Assembly (NCBI RefSeq): GCF_002014765.1 | Contig: NZ_MUYT01000002.1 | Location: 1-64,000 of the forward strand | Direction: 5' to 3' | Source of the DNA: Lwoffella lincolnii | GTDB taxonomy: Bacteria; Pseudomonadota; Gammaproteobacteria; Pseudomonadales; Moraxellaceae | DNA length: 64,000 nt | Shown: one piece after another, positions 1-7,800 of the stretch | How the letters are laid out: every line of letters starts with the position of its first letter | How positions within the stretch are numbered: position 1 is the stretch's first letter | Notes under the pieces: model-generated | The model's database searches: none | What the model saw: only the letters and a program-made list of their open reading frames with translations | Told to the model about the DNA's origin: nothing | Translations under genes and position numbers: made by a program

Positions 1-144
1 TGTGGTTTTGTGATGGCTAAAGAAAACTTGACGTTAGCAACACGTCTATGGACTTGCCCAAATTGTAAAGCAAGTCATGACCGTGATGTGAATGCAAGTT
101 TAAACATTTTAAACAAGGCGGATAAAGTCCTAACTTTATCTTAA
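1..144 (+). CDS. IS605-family TnpB nuclease, C-terminal fragment (starts before the window)
   Basis: Frame 1 is open from the first base to a TAA at 142-144. It reads as the TnpB C-terminus: the second half of the zinc ribbon (WTCPNC) followed by HDRDVNAS, which carries the third RuvC aspartate, then NILNKA. TnpB is an RNA-guided endonuclease that helps retain the IS after transposition. The 5' part lies outside the window, so it cannot be judged whether this copy is intact. It has a different C-terminus from the three other tnpB genes here and belongs to another lineage. Confidence 0.85.
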   Translation, partial: CGFVMAKENLTLATRLWTCPNCKASHDRDVNASLNILNKADKVLTLS

Positions 145-268
145 TATAAACAAGCGGTAGGTTCTACCGTGTTAGTCTATGGAGTTGATGTAAGTCCAAG
201 TTCAAATGAATAAGGCAAACAACGTTGAAGTAGAAATTAAACGCTAAATTTACCTTTGGGTAGGTTTA
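1..268 (+). mobile_element. Right end of an IS200/IS605-family (tnpB) element
   Basis: The window opens inside an insertion sequence. Positions 1-144 encode the C-terminus of a TnpB. It is followed by about 120 non-coding bases with two hairpins: a perfect 6-bp stem at 155-169 (CGGTAG, loop GTT, CTACCG) and a 9-bp stem with G-T pairs at 246-267 (AAATTTACC, loop TTTG, GGTAGGTTT). A terminal hairpin of this kind is usual at the right end of IS605-family elements, where the non-coding stretch downstream of tnpB gives rise to the guide (omega) RNA. The exact end, about 268, is inferred from the terminal hairpin. The ispA ribosome binding site starts only about 10 bases later, so this insertion has replaced or supplied the ispA leader. 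Confidence 0.7.
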
Positions 269-293
269 GATGGGTTTTAAGGAACAGATTAGC

Positions 294-1271
294 ATGTCTT
301 TGAGAACCAGCATGGCACAGCAGGCATTTTCTGACTTTATGGCACAGACATTGGCTCAGTTTCAGCAAGACAGCACCGTATTGTTACAACATGGCCACTT
401 GCCCACACCCTTAGGTGATGCCTGTCATTATGTGATGGCAGGTCATGGCAAACGGGTGCGTCCTTTATTGGTGGCTTGTGCTTATGCCAGCCTGCACCCT
501 GCATCATGTGATGGCTTGGCTCATGCGTCGTTGCCCGATGTCGTCCGCCGTTCGATGCTGGCGGTGGAGTTTTTGCATGGTTATTCACTGGTGCATGACG
601 ATTTGCCATGTATGGACGATGACAACCTACGTCGAGGGCGTGCCACGTGTCATATTGCCTTTGATGAAGCCACTGCCCTATTGGTGGGTGATGTGTTACA
701 AACATTGGCGTTTGAAGCCTTGGTGGCAGACATTTTCTCTGGCAATGCTTTTGACAAACACACCGATGCCCCCAGCTGTCAGCAACTGCTTAGGGTGTTT
801 GCCCCTTGTGCCAGACGCATGGTCATCGGACAGATGTTGGACTTAAATGGCGAAAACCAAACCCTAAACCAAACTCAACTGCAAGCCATTCATACAGACA
901 AAACAGGAGCGTTGATTGAAGCGTCCGTATTGATGGGGGCGATGTGTGCCAAGATAAATGATGCTCAGGCAAATCATCAACAGACAACCGCCCTGACTGG
1001 CTTTGCCAAAAGCTTGGGGTTAGCATTCCAAGTGCAAGACGACATTTTAGATGTCATCTCTGACAACAACACATTGGGCAAACCCACAGGCAGTGATGAA
1101 AAACTTGACAAATCCACGTATGTCAAATTGATGGGGGTGGCTCAAGCAAAAACGTACGCCCAAAGTTTATATGATGACGCAAAAGCCAACCTAACTTGTG
1201 CCTTCGGTAAAACCGCCAACCTCAGTCCATTGATGCAATTGACCGATTGGCTTTGGCGAAGAAATAACTAA
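294..1271 (+). CDS. ispA: Farnesyl diphosphate synthase (polyprenyl synthetase)
   Basis: This trans-type short-chain isoprenyl diphosphate synthase condenses DMAPP/GPP with IPP to make farnesyl diphosphate, the precursor of undecaprenyl phosphate and quinone side chains. Both aspartate-rich Mg-binding motifs are visible: DDLPCMDDD near residue 102 and DDILD near residue 249, plus the GKRVRP substrate-binding segment. Length is about 325 aa; E. coli IspA has 299. The start at 294 is chosen because AAGGA (279-283) lies 10 bases upstream; an in-frame ATG at 270 lacks such a site and overlaps the IS end. In many gammaproteobacteria ispA follows xseB and precedes dxs. Here an IS is directly upstream and ompR is convergent downstream, so that operon is broken on both sides. 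Confidence 0.93.
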   Translation: MSLRTSMAQQAFSDFMAQTLAQFQQDSTVLLQHGHLPTPLGDACHYVMAGHGKRVRPLLVACAYASLHPASCDGLAHASLPDVVRRSMLAVEFLHGYSLVHDDLPCMDDDNLRRGRATCHIAFDEATALLVGDVLQTLAFEALVADIFSGNAFDKHTDAPSCQQLLRVFAPCARRMVIGQMLDLNGENQTLNQTQLQAIHTDKTGALIEASVLMGAMCAKINDAQANHQQTTALTGFAKSLGLAFQVQDDILDVISDNNTLGKPTGSDEKLDKSTYVKLMGVAQAKTYAQSLYDDAKANLTCAFGKTANLSPLMQLTDWLWRRNN

Positions 1272-1335
1272 GCATTAGGAATAATCAAGGATTAAAAACA
1301 ACCAACCTTATGATGGCAGTCATCACGACATCAAA

Positions 1336-2139
1336 TCAGTTTTCCCCATCAGGCACAAACACATAACCCACGCCCCACACCGTCTGAATGTAGCGTGCTT
1401 GAGAAGGGTTATCTTCAATCAAACGACGCAAACGAGATACCTGCACATCAATTGAACGCTCCATCGCCCCCCATTCACGCCCACGAGCAAGATTCATCAG
1501 CTTATCACGAGTCAATGGCTCCCGAGGGTGCTGTACCAACGCCTTTAATACCGAAAACTCCCCTGTGGTTAAAGTGACCACCGAATCATCTCGCTTCAAC
1601 ATGCGAGTGGACAAATCCAGCGTCCAAGGACCAAACTCAATCACCTCCACCTGTTGGCTTGGGGCTCCGGGTAACTCACGGCTTTGTCGTCTCAGTACAG
1701 CTTTGATGCGAGCGAGCAATTCTTTTGGGTTAAATGGCTTGGGCAAATAATCATCTGCCCCTGCTTCAAGCCCTGCGATGCGGTCATTATCTGAGCCTTT
1801 GGCGGTCAGCATGATAATGGGAATGTCGCCACTGTCTTGACGCAGACGCTTACAGATGCTGATGCCATCTTCACCAGGCAACATCAAATCCAACACAATC
1901 AAAGAAAACATTTCTCGTTGCATCAGCTTATCCATTTGGTTGCCATCGTGAGCGGTACGCACCACATAGCCATCATCTTCTAAAAACCGCTGTAACAATG
2001 TCCGCAAGCGAGCATCATCATCTACCACCAAGATGCGTTGATTAAAATGCTCACAGGCATCTTTATATGCCTGCTTTTGATGTTGCAGGTTGGTGATGTC
2101 TGTCATGTCGTCATTTTGATTTGGGTCATCTGCCATCAT
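1336..2139 (-). CDS. ompR: OmpR-type response regulator
   Basis: This is a two-domain transcription factor. An N-terminal receiver carries the acidic pocket (VVDDD, residues 39-42), the phospho-acceptor D84 in LIVLDLMLPGEDG and K134 in LPKPF. A C-terminal winged helix contains RGREWGAMERSIDVQVSRL and ends YIQTVWGVGYVF. These match enterobacterial OmpR closely, including the linker LPGAPSQ, so it is named ompR and not just a family member. Length is 267 aa against 239, because of a 30-residue acidic N-terminal extension. AAGGA lies 7 bases before the first ATG. No envZ follows; the next gene downstream is convergent ispA. tex is divergent, preserving part of the E. coli tex/greB/ompR neighbourhood without greB. 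The sensor kinase must be encoded elsewhere or may be lost. Confidence 0.93.
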   Translation of the reverse strand: MMADDPNQNDDMTDITNLQHQKQAYKDACEHFNQRILVVDDDARLRTLLQRFLEDDGYVVRTAHDGNQMDKLMQREMFSLIVLDLMLPGEDGISICKRLRQDSGDIPIIMLTAKGSDNDRIAGLEAGADDYLPKPFNPKELLARIKAVLRRQSRELPGAPSQQVEVIEFGPWTLDLSTRMLKRDDSVVTLTTGEFSVLKALVQHPREPLTRDKLMNLARGREWGAMERSIDVQVSRLRRLIEDNPSQARYIQTVWGVGYVFVPDGEN

Positions 2140-2476
2140 GGCGTTATCCTTATCTTGTGTGATGATTTGCTATCATGCCATTGCTTACTGCTTACTGCTT
2201 TGCTTACTATTGTGCGACTGGCTGACAAGCTGTTTGATAAAAAACAACGGTGAAAAAAACCATAAAAATACACCTGTGTGAATAAGTGTATAAGATTGAC
2301 AAACAAATTGCATCATACAAAACGTAAAAGTAGTTGAACATTTACAGACAATCTTTCTTTGTTATTCCTTGTTATTCTTTGTTATAATGTCTGCCATTTA
2401 GTTTCATTGAACATGATACGTACCCCATAATAACAGCACCCATACTAACAGCAACAGATACGATAACGGATAACGC
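2140..2476. promoter_or_regulatory. Divergent ompR/tex intergenic region with extended -10 for tex
   Basis: This 337-base gap separates divergent ompR and tex and holds no convincing gene. On the plus strand TGTTATAAT (extended -10, TATAAT at 2383-2388) precedes tex by about 90 bases. It follows a short imperfect repeat of GTTATTC(T/C)TT units at about 2361-2380. I see no good -35 box, which is typical for extended -10 promoters. No clear ompR promoter was identified on the other strand. Confidence 0.45.
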
Positions 2477-5053
2477 ATGTCTGCCACCACCCTTGATGAC
2501 GTTCTAGACCCACAAACCCAAGCACACATTCATGACAAACTTGCCAATGAGCTGAGTGTTAAACGCAGCCAAATTGACGCCTTTGTCAAACTGTATGATG
2601 ACGGAGCAACTGTGCCGTTCATCGCTCGCTATCGCAAAGAACAGACAGGAGGCTTGGACGATGCTCAACTAAGACACCTTGAGACTGCTCTTAATTATGA
2701 ACGTGACATGGCAACACGCCGTCACAAAATCGTGCAGTTATTACACAATCAAGGCAAGCTTACCGATGACTTAAAAACTCGCATCGACAATGCCAAATCC
2801 AAGCTTGAGTTAGAAGACATCTATCTGCCTTATCGCCCACGTCGCCGTTCACTCTCTGCCAAGGCACAGGCAGCTGGACTAGACAGCATCGCTCACACCA
2901 TTTTAAACGAATCAATCAGCCCGACCGTTGCCTTGGCTGACTACCAACCCCCCGAGACAGTCACTGATGACACAGGTGAACCCATTGATGTGGACTTTAG
3001 CGACCTTGACAAACAGTTGGCAGGCGTGCAAGCCATCATCATTGATGAATGGACACAACAACTGGACTTATTAGACAAGGTGCGTCATGGTTTTAGCAAA
3101 ACCGCCACCATCAATGCCAGCCTTGCCAATGAAGAAAAACGAGACGTGGGTGAGAAGTTTAAAGACTATTTTAACCACAGCGAAAACCTAACCCGCTTAC
3201 CCAACCACCGCCTACTTGCCATGCTAAGAGGGCGACAAGAAAACGTGCTGACACTCAAGGTAGATGGCGAAGACACCCCTTTTATTGAACAAATCATCAG
3301 CCACTTTGCTCTTAATGACAAACAGCCAATTGAACGCCAAACCTTTTTACAAGAAACGGCAACAAACCTTTGGGCAGACAAATGGCGACCACACATCGAA
3401 CATCGGCTACTGACCGAAAAACGCCTAACCGCCGAAGCCGATGCCATCAATGTGTTTGCCAATAACTTAAAGCACCTGCTGATGGCAGCCCCTGCTGGAG
3501 CAAAAATCATCTTAGGCGTTGACCCCGGTATCCGTCATGGGGTAAAAATGGCGGTGATTGATGCCCAAGGTCATGTGGCTAAAGACACAAATGGCAACCC
3601 TGCCACCGCCACCGTATATCCGTTCCAACCTGATAACAAAGTCGCTGAAGCCAAAACCACCATCAGCCAACTCATTCGTGACCATGGGGTAAATTTAGTC
3701 GCCATTGGCAATGGTACCGCCAGCCGAGAGACCGATGCGTTAATCAAAAATATCCTAAAAGAAGACAATCTCACCGCCACCGCAATCGTGGTCAATGAAT
3801 CTGGCGCATCGGTGTATTCTGCCAGTGAACTGGCCAGCAATGAGCTGGGTGAGCTAGATGTATCATTGCGTGGGGCAGTATCCATCGCCCGCCGACTACA
3901 AGACCCCTTATCTGAACTGGTTAAAGTTGACCCAAAAGCTATTGGCGTAGGACAATATCAACACGATGTCAACCAAAACCAACTGGCAGACAGCCTAGAT
4001 AAAGTCACTCAAGATTGTGTGAATGCTGTGGGCGTGGACGTAAACACCGCCAGCCCTGCCATTTTGTCACACATCGCTGGACTAAATCGCAACGTTGCAC
4101 AACAAATCATCACCTACCGTCAAGAGCATGGGGCATTTAAGAACCGTGAACAACTGAAAAATGTTCCCAGACTGGGGGTTAAAACCTTTGAACAAGCGGC
4201 TGGGTTTTTACGCATTCGTGATGGTGAAGAACCACTTGATGCCACTGGCGTGCATCCAGAAAGCTATGCCATGGTCGCCACGTTACTTACCCAAGCTGGC
4301 AAATCGTTAGCAGATGTCATCGGTCAAGAACAAGCCCTAAAAGAGCTGGACATCAGCCAATTTATTACTGACAACGATGTCAGCTCAACCGAAAACACCC
4401 AGACCGAAAACAGCCACGCCAATAACATTCAATCCGTGTTAAACGAGCTTGCCAAACCTGCTCATGACCCAAGGCCTGAATTTAAAACCGCCAATTTTCG
4501 TGATGATGTCAATGACATCAGCGATTTATCCGTTGGCATGGAACTTGAAGGCGTGGTAACTAACGTTACCGCTTTTGGTTGCTTTGTCGATGTGGGGGTG
4601 CATCAAGATGGACTGGTGCACATCTCTGAAATGGCGAATGACTTTATCCAAGACCCACTCAATCGTGTTAAACCTGGCGACATCATCACCGTCAAAGTGC
4701 TGTCCGTTGATAAAGAGCGTCGTCGCATTGGGCTTAGCATGAAAGAGGTGGGCAAAGAAGCCAACCAATCCGCCAAAGACCGTCGTACTCAAGATGGCAG
4801 TCCGATTAAAACAGACACTGACCATCAAAATAAGCAACACAGCAAAACTCACACTGGGCGTGGCAGTCGCAACCAATCTTCTCGCCCCTCCTCCTCCCAA
4901 AAATCCAGCAAGACACAGCATCACCACAAAGACAATCACTCTGGTCATGGTAAAAATACCAAGAGTACAAAGAGCCATGCCAAAGTCAATTCTAAAGACA
5001 ATGCCAATCAATTAGGCAGTTTGGGGGCATTACTAAAAAAGGCAGGATTGTAA
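2477..5053 (+). CDS. tex: Tex-family S1 RNA-binding transcription accessory protein
   Basis: Tex (YhgF) proteins are cytoplasmic nucleic-acid-binding factors with an N-terminal helical region, a YqgF/RNase H-like domain, helix-hairpin-helix repeats and a C-terminal S1 domain. Visible here are the YqgF-like segment ILGVDPGIRHGVKMAVID (about residues 345-362), the HhH region with NTASPAILSHIAGL and NVPRLGVKTFEQAAGFLRI, and the S1 domain from about residue 685 to 755 (VTAFGCFVDVGV, DGLVHISEM). At 858 aa it is about 85 residues longer than E. coli YhgF. The excess is a low-complexity tail rich in Ser, Lys, His and Gln after the S1 domain. A hairpin terminator lies just downstream. Confidence 0.94.
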   Translation: MSATTLDDVLDPQTQAHIHDKLANELSVKRSQIDAFVKLYDDGATVPFIARYRKEQTGGLDDAQLRHLETALNYERDMATRRHKIVQLLHNQGKLTDDLKTRIDNAKSKLELEDIYLPYRPRRRSLSAKAQAAGLDSIAHTILNESISPTVALADYQPPETVTDDTGEPIDVDFSDLDKQLAGVQAIIIDEWTQQLDLLDKVRHGFSKTATINASLANEEKRDVGEKFKDYFNHSENLTRLPNHRLLAMLRGRQENVLTLKVDGEDTPFIEQIISHFALNDKQPIERQTFLQETATNLWADKWRPHIEHRLLTEKRLTAEADAINVFANNLKHLLMAAPAGAKIILGVDPGIRHGVKMAVIDAQGHVAKDTNGNPATATVYPFQPDNKVAEAKTTISQLIRDHGVNLVAIGNGTASRETDALIKNILKEDNLTATAIVVNESGASVYSASELASNELGELDVSLRGAVSIARRLQDPLSELVKVDPKAIGVGQYQHDVNQNQLADSLDKVTQDCVNAVGVDVNTASPAILSHIAGLNRNVAQQIITYRQEHGAFKNREQLKNVPRLGVKTFEQAAGFLRIRDGEEPLDATGVHPESYAMVATLLTQAGKSLADVIGQEQALKELDISQFITDNDVSSTENTQTENSHANNIQSVLNELAKPAHDPRPEFKTANFRDDVNDISDLSVGMELEGVVTNVTAFGCFVDVGVHQDGLVHISEMANDFIQDPLNRVKPGDIITVKVLSVDKERRRIGLSMKEVGKEANQSAKDRRTQDGSPIKTDTDHQNKQHSKTHTGRGSRNQSSRPSSSQKSSKTQHHHKDNHSGHGKNTKSTKSHAKVNSKDNANQLGSLGALLKKAGL

Positions 5054-5059
5054 ATTTTG

Positions 5060-5094
5060 AATGATAAGCCTGATTTAACTCATCAGGCATCATT
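5060..5094 (+). terminator. Hairpin terminator after tex
   Basis: A stem of GCCTGAT (5068-5074) and ATCAGGC (5082-5088) is extended by AATGAT/ATCATT at its base. It lies immediately after the tex stop and is followed by a pyrimidine-rich run with a T tract near 5105. It probably ends tex transcription before the IS. Confidence 0.6.
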
Positions 5095-5207
5095 CTCTAC
5101 CCATCATTTTTCCCCACCCATCTTTCATCTTTGATTTACTTTTATCTTTGATTTGGGTGGGGAATGATTGTGAATGAATTTACAAAAGGTTTGACTTCCT
5201 CCCCTCC

Positions 5208-6311
5208 CTATCTTTCGGGGATTCCTGCTCCCAGACGGTCAAGCCCGACCGCAAGAATGTTCCGACTGGCATTGATGTCTCTATCATGCCATGTGCCACA
5301 CTTTACACAAGTCCATTCTCTTAATCGCAAACCTGCTCTACCTTTCGGACTACTGGACATATCGCCACAGTACGAGCAAGTTTGGGTAGTGTATTTCTCA
5401 TTCACGATTTCAAAACGACAACCTGCATGCTTGCATTTATATTCCAGTTGTCGTTTGAGTTCAAACCATCCTGCGTCATATACGCTTTTGGCTAGTTTGC
5501 CTTTTTTACTGTTAAATTGGGTGGTTTTAACGTCACCAACCACAATTAGGGCATTGTCTTTGACTAATTGGGTGGTGAATTTATGAATTAAGTCTAACCT
5601 TGTATTTTTGATTTTGGCATGGATTGCTTTAACACGCTGTTTGTTTTTGGTACGTTGAGCGATTGCTAATTTTTTAGCCCATGCTTGGGTCTGTTTGATT
5701 TGTAGTTTATTACCGTTTGAGGTGGTGGCACTGTCTTTTAGTCCTAGGTCAATGCCAACGCTACCTTTGCCACAAGTGGTTTTAGGGTAGTCTTTGACGG
5801 TAATACAGGCATACCAACGGTTACGGCTGTCTTGTACTAACTCGCAAGTGTTGATTTGATATAGACTTAGGTTGTAGCTATCAAAGACATCTATGATGAG
5901 CTTTTGACCCTTAGAGAGCGATAGCTGTATGGTTGATTTAAGTGCTTTTTTGCCTGTTTGTCTTGTGCTTAGATACTTAATAGCAGACTTTTTAAAGGGT
6001 ATCCAGCCTAGGCTTTTGCGTTTGGCATCGGGTCGGTTAGTTCGCCAATTTAGTTTGGCTTTTTTAAATTGCTTTCGGCTTTTGGCGTGGGTTTCATTGA
6101 TGGCTTGTAGGGTTTGTGAGTGTAAGCCTAATAGTTCTCCACTGCCTTTGGTGTAAGTATTTAGGTCATAGGCTGAAAAGAATTTACCAGTCTTTTGTAG
6201 GTGTTTGCAACTTAATTCATTAACGTAGTTCCACACATAGTTAACACTGCCAGCTATTTTGTTTAGCTGATTTGCGTGTTTGTCTTTGATGCGTAGCTTG
6301 AGGGTTTTCAT
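5208..6311 (-). CDS. tnpB: IS605 TnpB (OrfB) RNA-guided nuclease-like protein, copy A
   Basis: This 367-aa TnpB has an N-terminal helical/OrfB region, a RuvC-like domain and a zinc ribbon (C312, C315, C335, C338). RuvC-I aspartate D188 (GIDLGLKDS) and RuvC-III aspartate D345 (HDRDIN) are present. The usual RuvC-II glutamate of the 'EDL' motif is not: the aligned segment reads VVGDV (G259-D260). TnpB cleaves DNA guided by an RNA from the IS right end and promotes element retention. Either this family places the glutamate elsewhere (E284 in FELKRQ is a candidate) or the protein is not a nuclease. The stop codon lies inside the terminal hairpin, so the 3' coding end overlaps the presumed guide RNA. 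Closely similar to copy B. Confidence 0.88.
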   Translation of the reverse strand: MKTLKLRIKDKHANQLNKIAGSVNYVWNYVNELSCKHLQKTGKFFSAYDLNTYTKGSGELLGLHSQTLQAINETHAKSRKQFKKAKLNWRTNRPDAKRKSLGWIPFKKSAIKYLSTRQTGKKALKSTIQLSLSKGQKLIIDVFDSYNLSLYQINTCELVQDSRNRWYACITVKDYPKTTCGKGSVGIDLGLKDSATTSNGNKLQIKQTQAWAKKLAIAQRTKNKQRVKAIHAKIKNTRLDLIHKFTTQLVKDNALIVVGDVKTTQFNSKKGKLAKSVYDAGWFELKRQLEYKCKHAGCRFEIVNEKYTTQTCSYCGDMSSSPKGRAGLRLREWTCVKCGTWHDRDINASRNILAVGLDRLGAGIPER

Positions 6312-6360
6312 AGGGCTAGTTTATACTGATATTACCTTTTATTCAATATTGGTCTAATCA

Positions 6361-6777
6361 ATGGAAAACGATTTAAGACGTGGCTTAAGATGTGATAGAC
6401 ACGTTGTCTTTAATTTGCATGTGCATTTGGTCTTTGTCGCCAAGTATCGACGAGCAGTTTTCACCAAACAAGTTCTTGATGACCTTGAGGCTATCTTTGA
6501 TGGTGTGTGCAAAAAGTTTGAAGCCAAGCTTGTGGAGTTTGACGGTGAGGATGACCATGTGCATTTGTTGGTGAATTATCCGCCCAAGGTGGCTATTTCA
6601 AGTTTAGTTAATAGTTTGAAAGGCGTGTCTAGTCGGCTTATTCGCAAAAAGCAGTATCCATCTATTTCTAAGCAGTTATGGGGTGGTGCGTTGTGGTCAC
6701 CCAGTTACTTTGCAGGTAGCTGTGGCGGTGCTCCAATTGAGATTATCCGCCAGTATATTGAACATGAGTGTCGCTGA
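6361..6777 (+). CDS. tnpA: IS200/IS605 TnpA Y1 HUH transposase, copy A
   Basis: This 138-aa single-domain transposase excises and integrates the IS as single-stranded DNA. The HUH motif is H66-V67-H68 in DDHVHLLV, and the catalytic tyrosine is Y132 in RQYIEHECR near the C-terminus. The conserved FNLHVHLVFVAKYR and WGGALWSPSYFAGS segments are present. All catalytic residues are in place, so this copy could be active, in contrast with copy B. It is divergent from tnpB with a 49-base gap that must contain both promoters. Confidence 0.92.
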   Translation: MENDLRRGLRCDRHVVFNLHVHLVFVAKYRRAVFTKQVLDDLEAIFDGVCKKFEAKLVEFDGEDDHVHLLVNYPPKVAISSLVNSLKGVSSRLIRKKQYPSISKQLWGGALWSPSYFAGSCGGAPIEIIRQYIEHECR

Positions 6778-6879
6778 CACGCAAGGACGCCACACTAAAC
6801 AGCGGCCGATGCGTAAGCATAACTACTTAAGTTGCCGTAAAACCACCGCCTGAAGTCGCAGGTTTACGGCAACGGAGGA

Positions 6880-6906
6880 TAAAAATGCCCCCATAATATG
6901 GGGGCA
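6880..6906 (-). terminator. Rho-independent terminator of the lipoprotein gene
   Basis: TGCCCCCAT (6886-6894) pairs perfectly with ATGGGGGCA (6898-6906), and on the minus strand the stem is followed by TTTTTA. It lies 79 bases downstream of the lipoprotein stop. IS copy A ends inside or immediately beyond its T tract. Confidence 0.85.
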
Positions 6907-6984
6907 TCAATGATAAGCCAGCTTCTCAACTTCTCACACCAATTTTTAATTAAGCTAAGCAATAAAGCTGACCAATCTGACAAA

Positions 6985-7377
6985 TTAATGAGTATGAGAC
7001 TCTTCAACAACCACTTCTTCAGTGGTTACCGTGGTGGTGGTGGTACCATCAGCAGCGGCAACGGCTTCATTGGCAGCTGCATCGGCAACGTTGGTATCAG
7101 TGTGAATGTGGTCAGCTTCTTGCACCGCCCCAGCATCACCAGCAGCCACCACAACTTCTGCTGTGTCAGCAGTGGCGATGGCTTCATTAGTGGCAGCCAA
7201 TTCAGCACCAACCGCTTCACCGTCAGCAGCAGCTTCATGCAATTCGGCTTTTGCGTCTTGAAGCTCTTCTTGAGCGTTGTTAATGCTCTCAACGGCTTGT
7301 TCTTTTTTGCTATCACAAGCGGTAAGCCCCATAGAGGCGGCGATTAAACCAGTCATGGCCAATAGTTTAAAATTCAT
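6985..7377 (-). CDS. Small acidic lipoprotein with histidine-ended tail, function unknown
   Basis: This 130-aa precursor has a clear lipoprotein signal: a charged start (MNFK), a hydrophobic stretch and lipobox LTAC with C21. The mature part is very rich in Ala, Glu, Asp, Val and Thr, has helical heptad-like spacing in its first half (AQEELQDAKAELHEAA), and ends in a Thr/Val/Glu run with HTH as the last three residues. A second His pair lies in ADHIHTD. GGAG lies 6 bases before the ATG. It is a single-gene unit with its own terminator. The composition suggests a flexible periplasmic or surface lipoprotein, possibly metal-binding through the histidines. That is inference; I do not recognise the family. 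Confidence 0.8.
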   Translation of the reverse strand: MNFKLLAMTGLIAASMGLTACDSKKEQAVESINNAQEELQDAKAELHEAAADGEAVGAELAATNEAIATADTAEVVVAAGDAGAVQEADHIHTDTNVADAAANEAVAAADGTTTTTVTTEEVVVEESHTH

Positions 7378-7800
7378 AACACTCTCCTAAAGTGATTGAC
7401 GAATTGAATATAACTTAAATTGTTCATCACAATCAATTATTAATAATCAATTATTGATTAAGGTTGATTAAGCTCTGGCTTAAAACATAAGCCGTCACTA
7501 ATTTGATGGTTGCGTATCTTATAGCCATTAAGCAAGAAAAGACAGTGAGTATTTGTAAAAATTGTATGATTTACGTAAAAATAGCCAAACTCTCTATTAT
7601 AAACCACAAATATAACAGTAAGATTAAAATTTGTATAAGCAATTATACAAAACCATAGAGACAACACCAACCCCATATTTGATTAAAATAAAGTCAAATC
7701 ACATGATTTCAGCATGACCATGACGTTGCCTTATATTCCTGTGATTTCCTAAATATCACCCTGTAAGGTCGGTGGCTTTTTGCTCATGATGGCTAAATAG
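7378..7800. other. AT-rich intergenic region, no gene seen
   Basis: This 423-base gap lies between two minus-strand genes. It contains AT-rich palindromic sequence near 7430-7460 (repeats of AATCAATTATT) and a small hairpin GGCTTA/TAAGCC at 7477-7493. A 72-codon open frame on the minus strand (7458-7676) has no ribosome binding site and unbiased composition, so I do not call it. The lipoprotein promoter should be in the first 150 bases. Confidence 0.5.

Larger units (their letters stand above)
5193..6880 (-). mobile_element. IS605-type insertion sequence, copy A (divergent tnpA and tnpB)
   Basis: This element of about 1.69 kb carries tnpB on the minus strand and tnpA on the plus strand, back to back, as in IS605. 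The tnpB-side end carries a hairpin of TCCCC (5200-5204) and GGGGA (5217-5221), preceded by TGAC. The tnpA-side end carries GTTGCCGTAAA (6831-6841) pairing perfectly with TTTACGGCAAC (6863-6873). Comparison with copy B at 29251-30930 (same gene order, same end motifs) gives the approximate boundaries. The tnpA-side flank shares TTTATCC on the complementary strand with copy B, a candidate target or TAM sequence. It inserted into the T tract of the terminator of the downstream lipoprotein gene. Both genes appear intact. Confidence 0.8.

Noticed and set aside
4526..5011. 161-codon frame antisense to the 3' end of tex
   Set aside because: Shadow of the tex S1 domain and low-complexity tail; no start signal, and tex is clearly the coding strand.
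6778..6880. CRISPR-like repeats near IS ends (recurring ACCACCGCCTGAAGTCG)
   Set aside because: Occurs once per IS copy as the element end; no repeat-spacer periodicity and no cas genes in the window.
7458..7676. 72-codon open frame on the minus strand
   Set aside because: No ribosome binding site, AT-rich gap composition, no recognisable domain.
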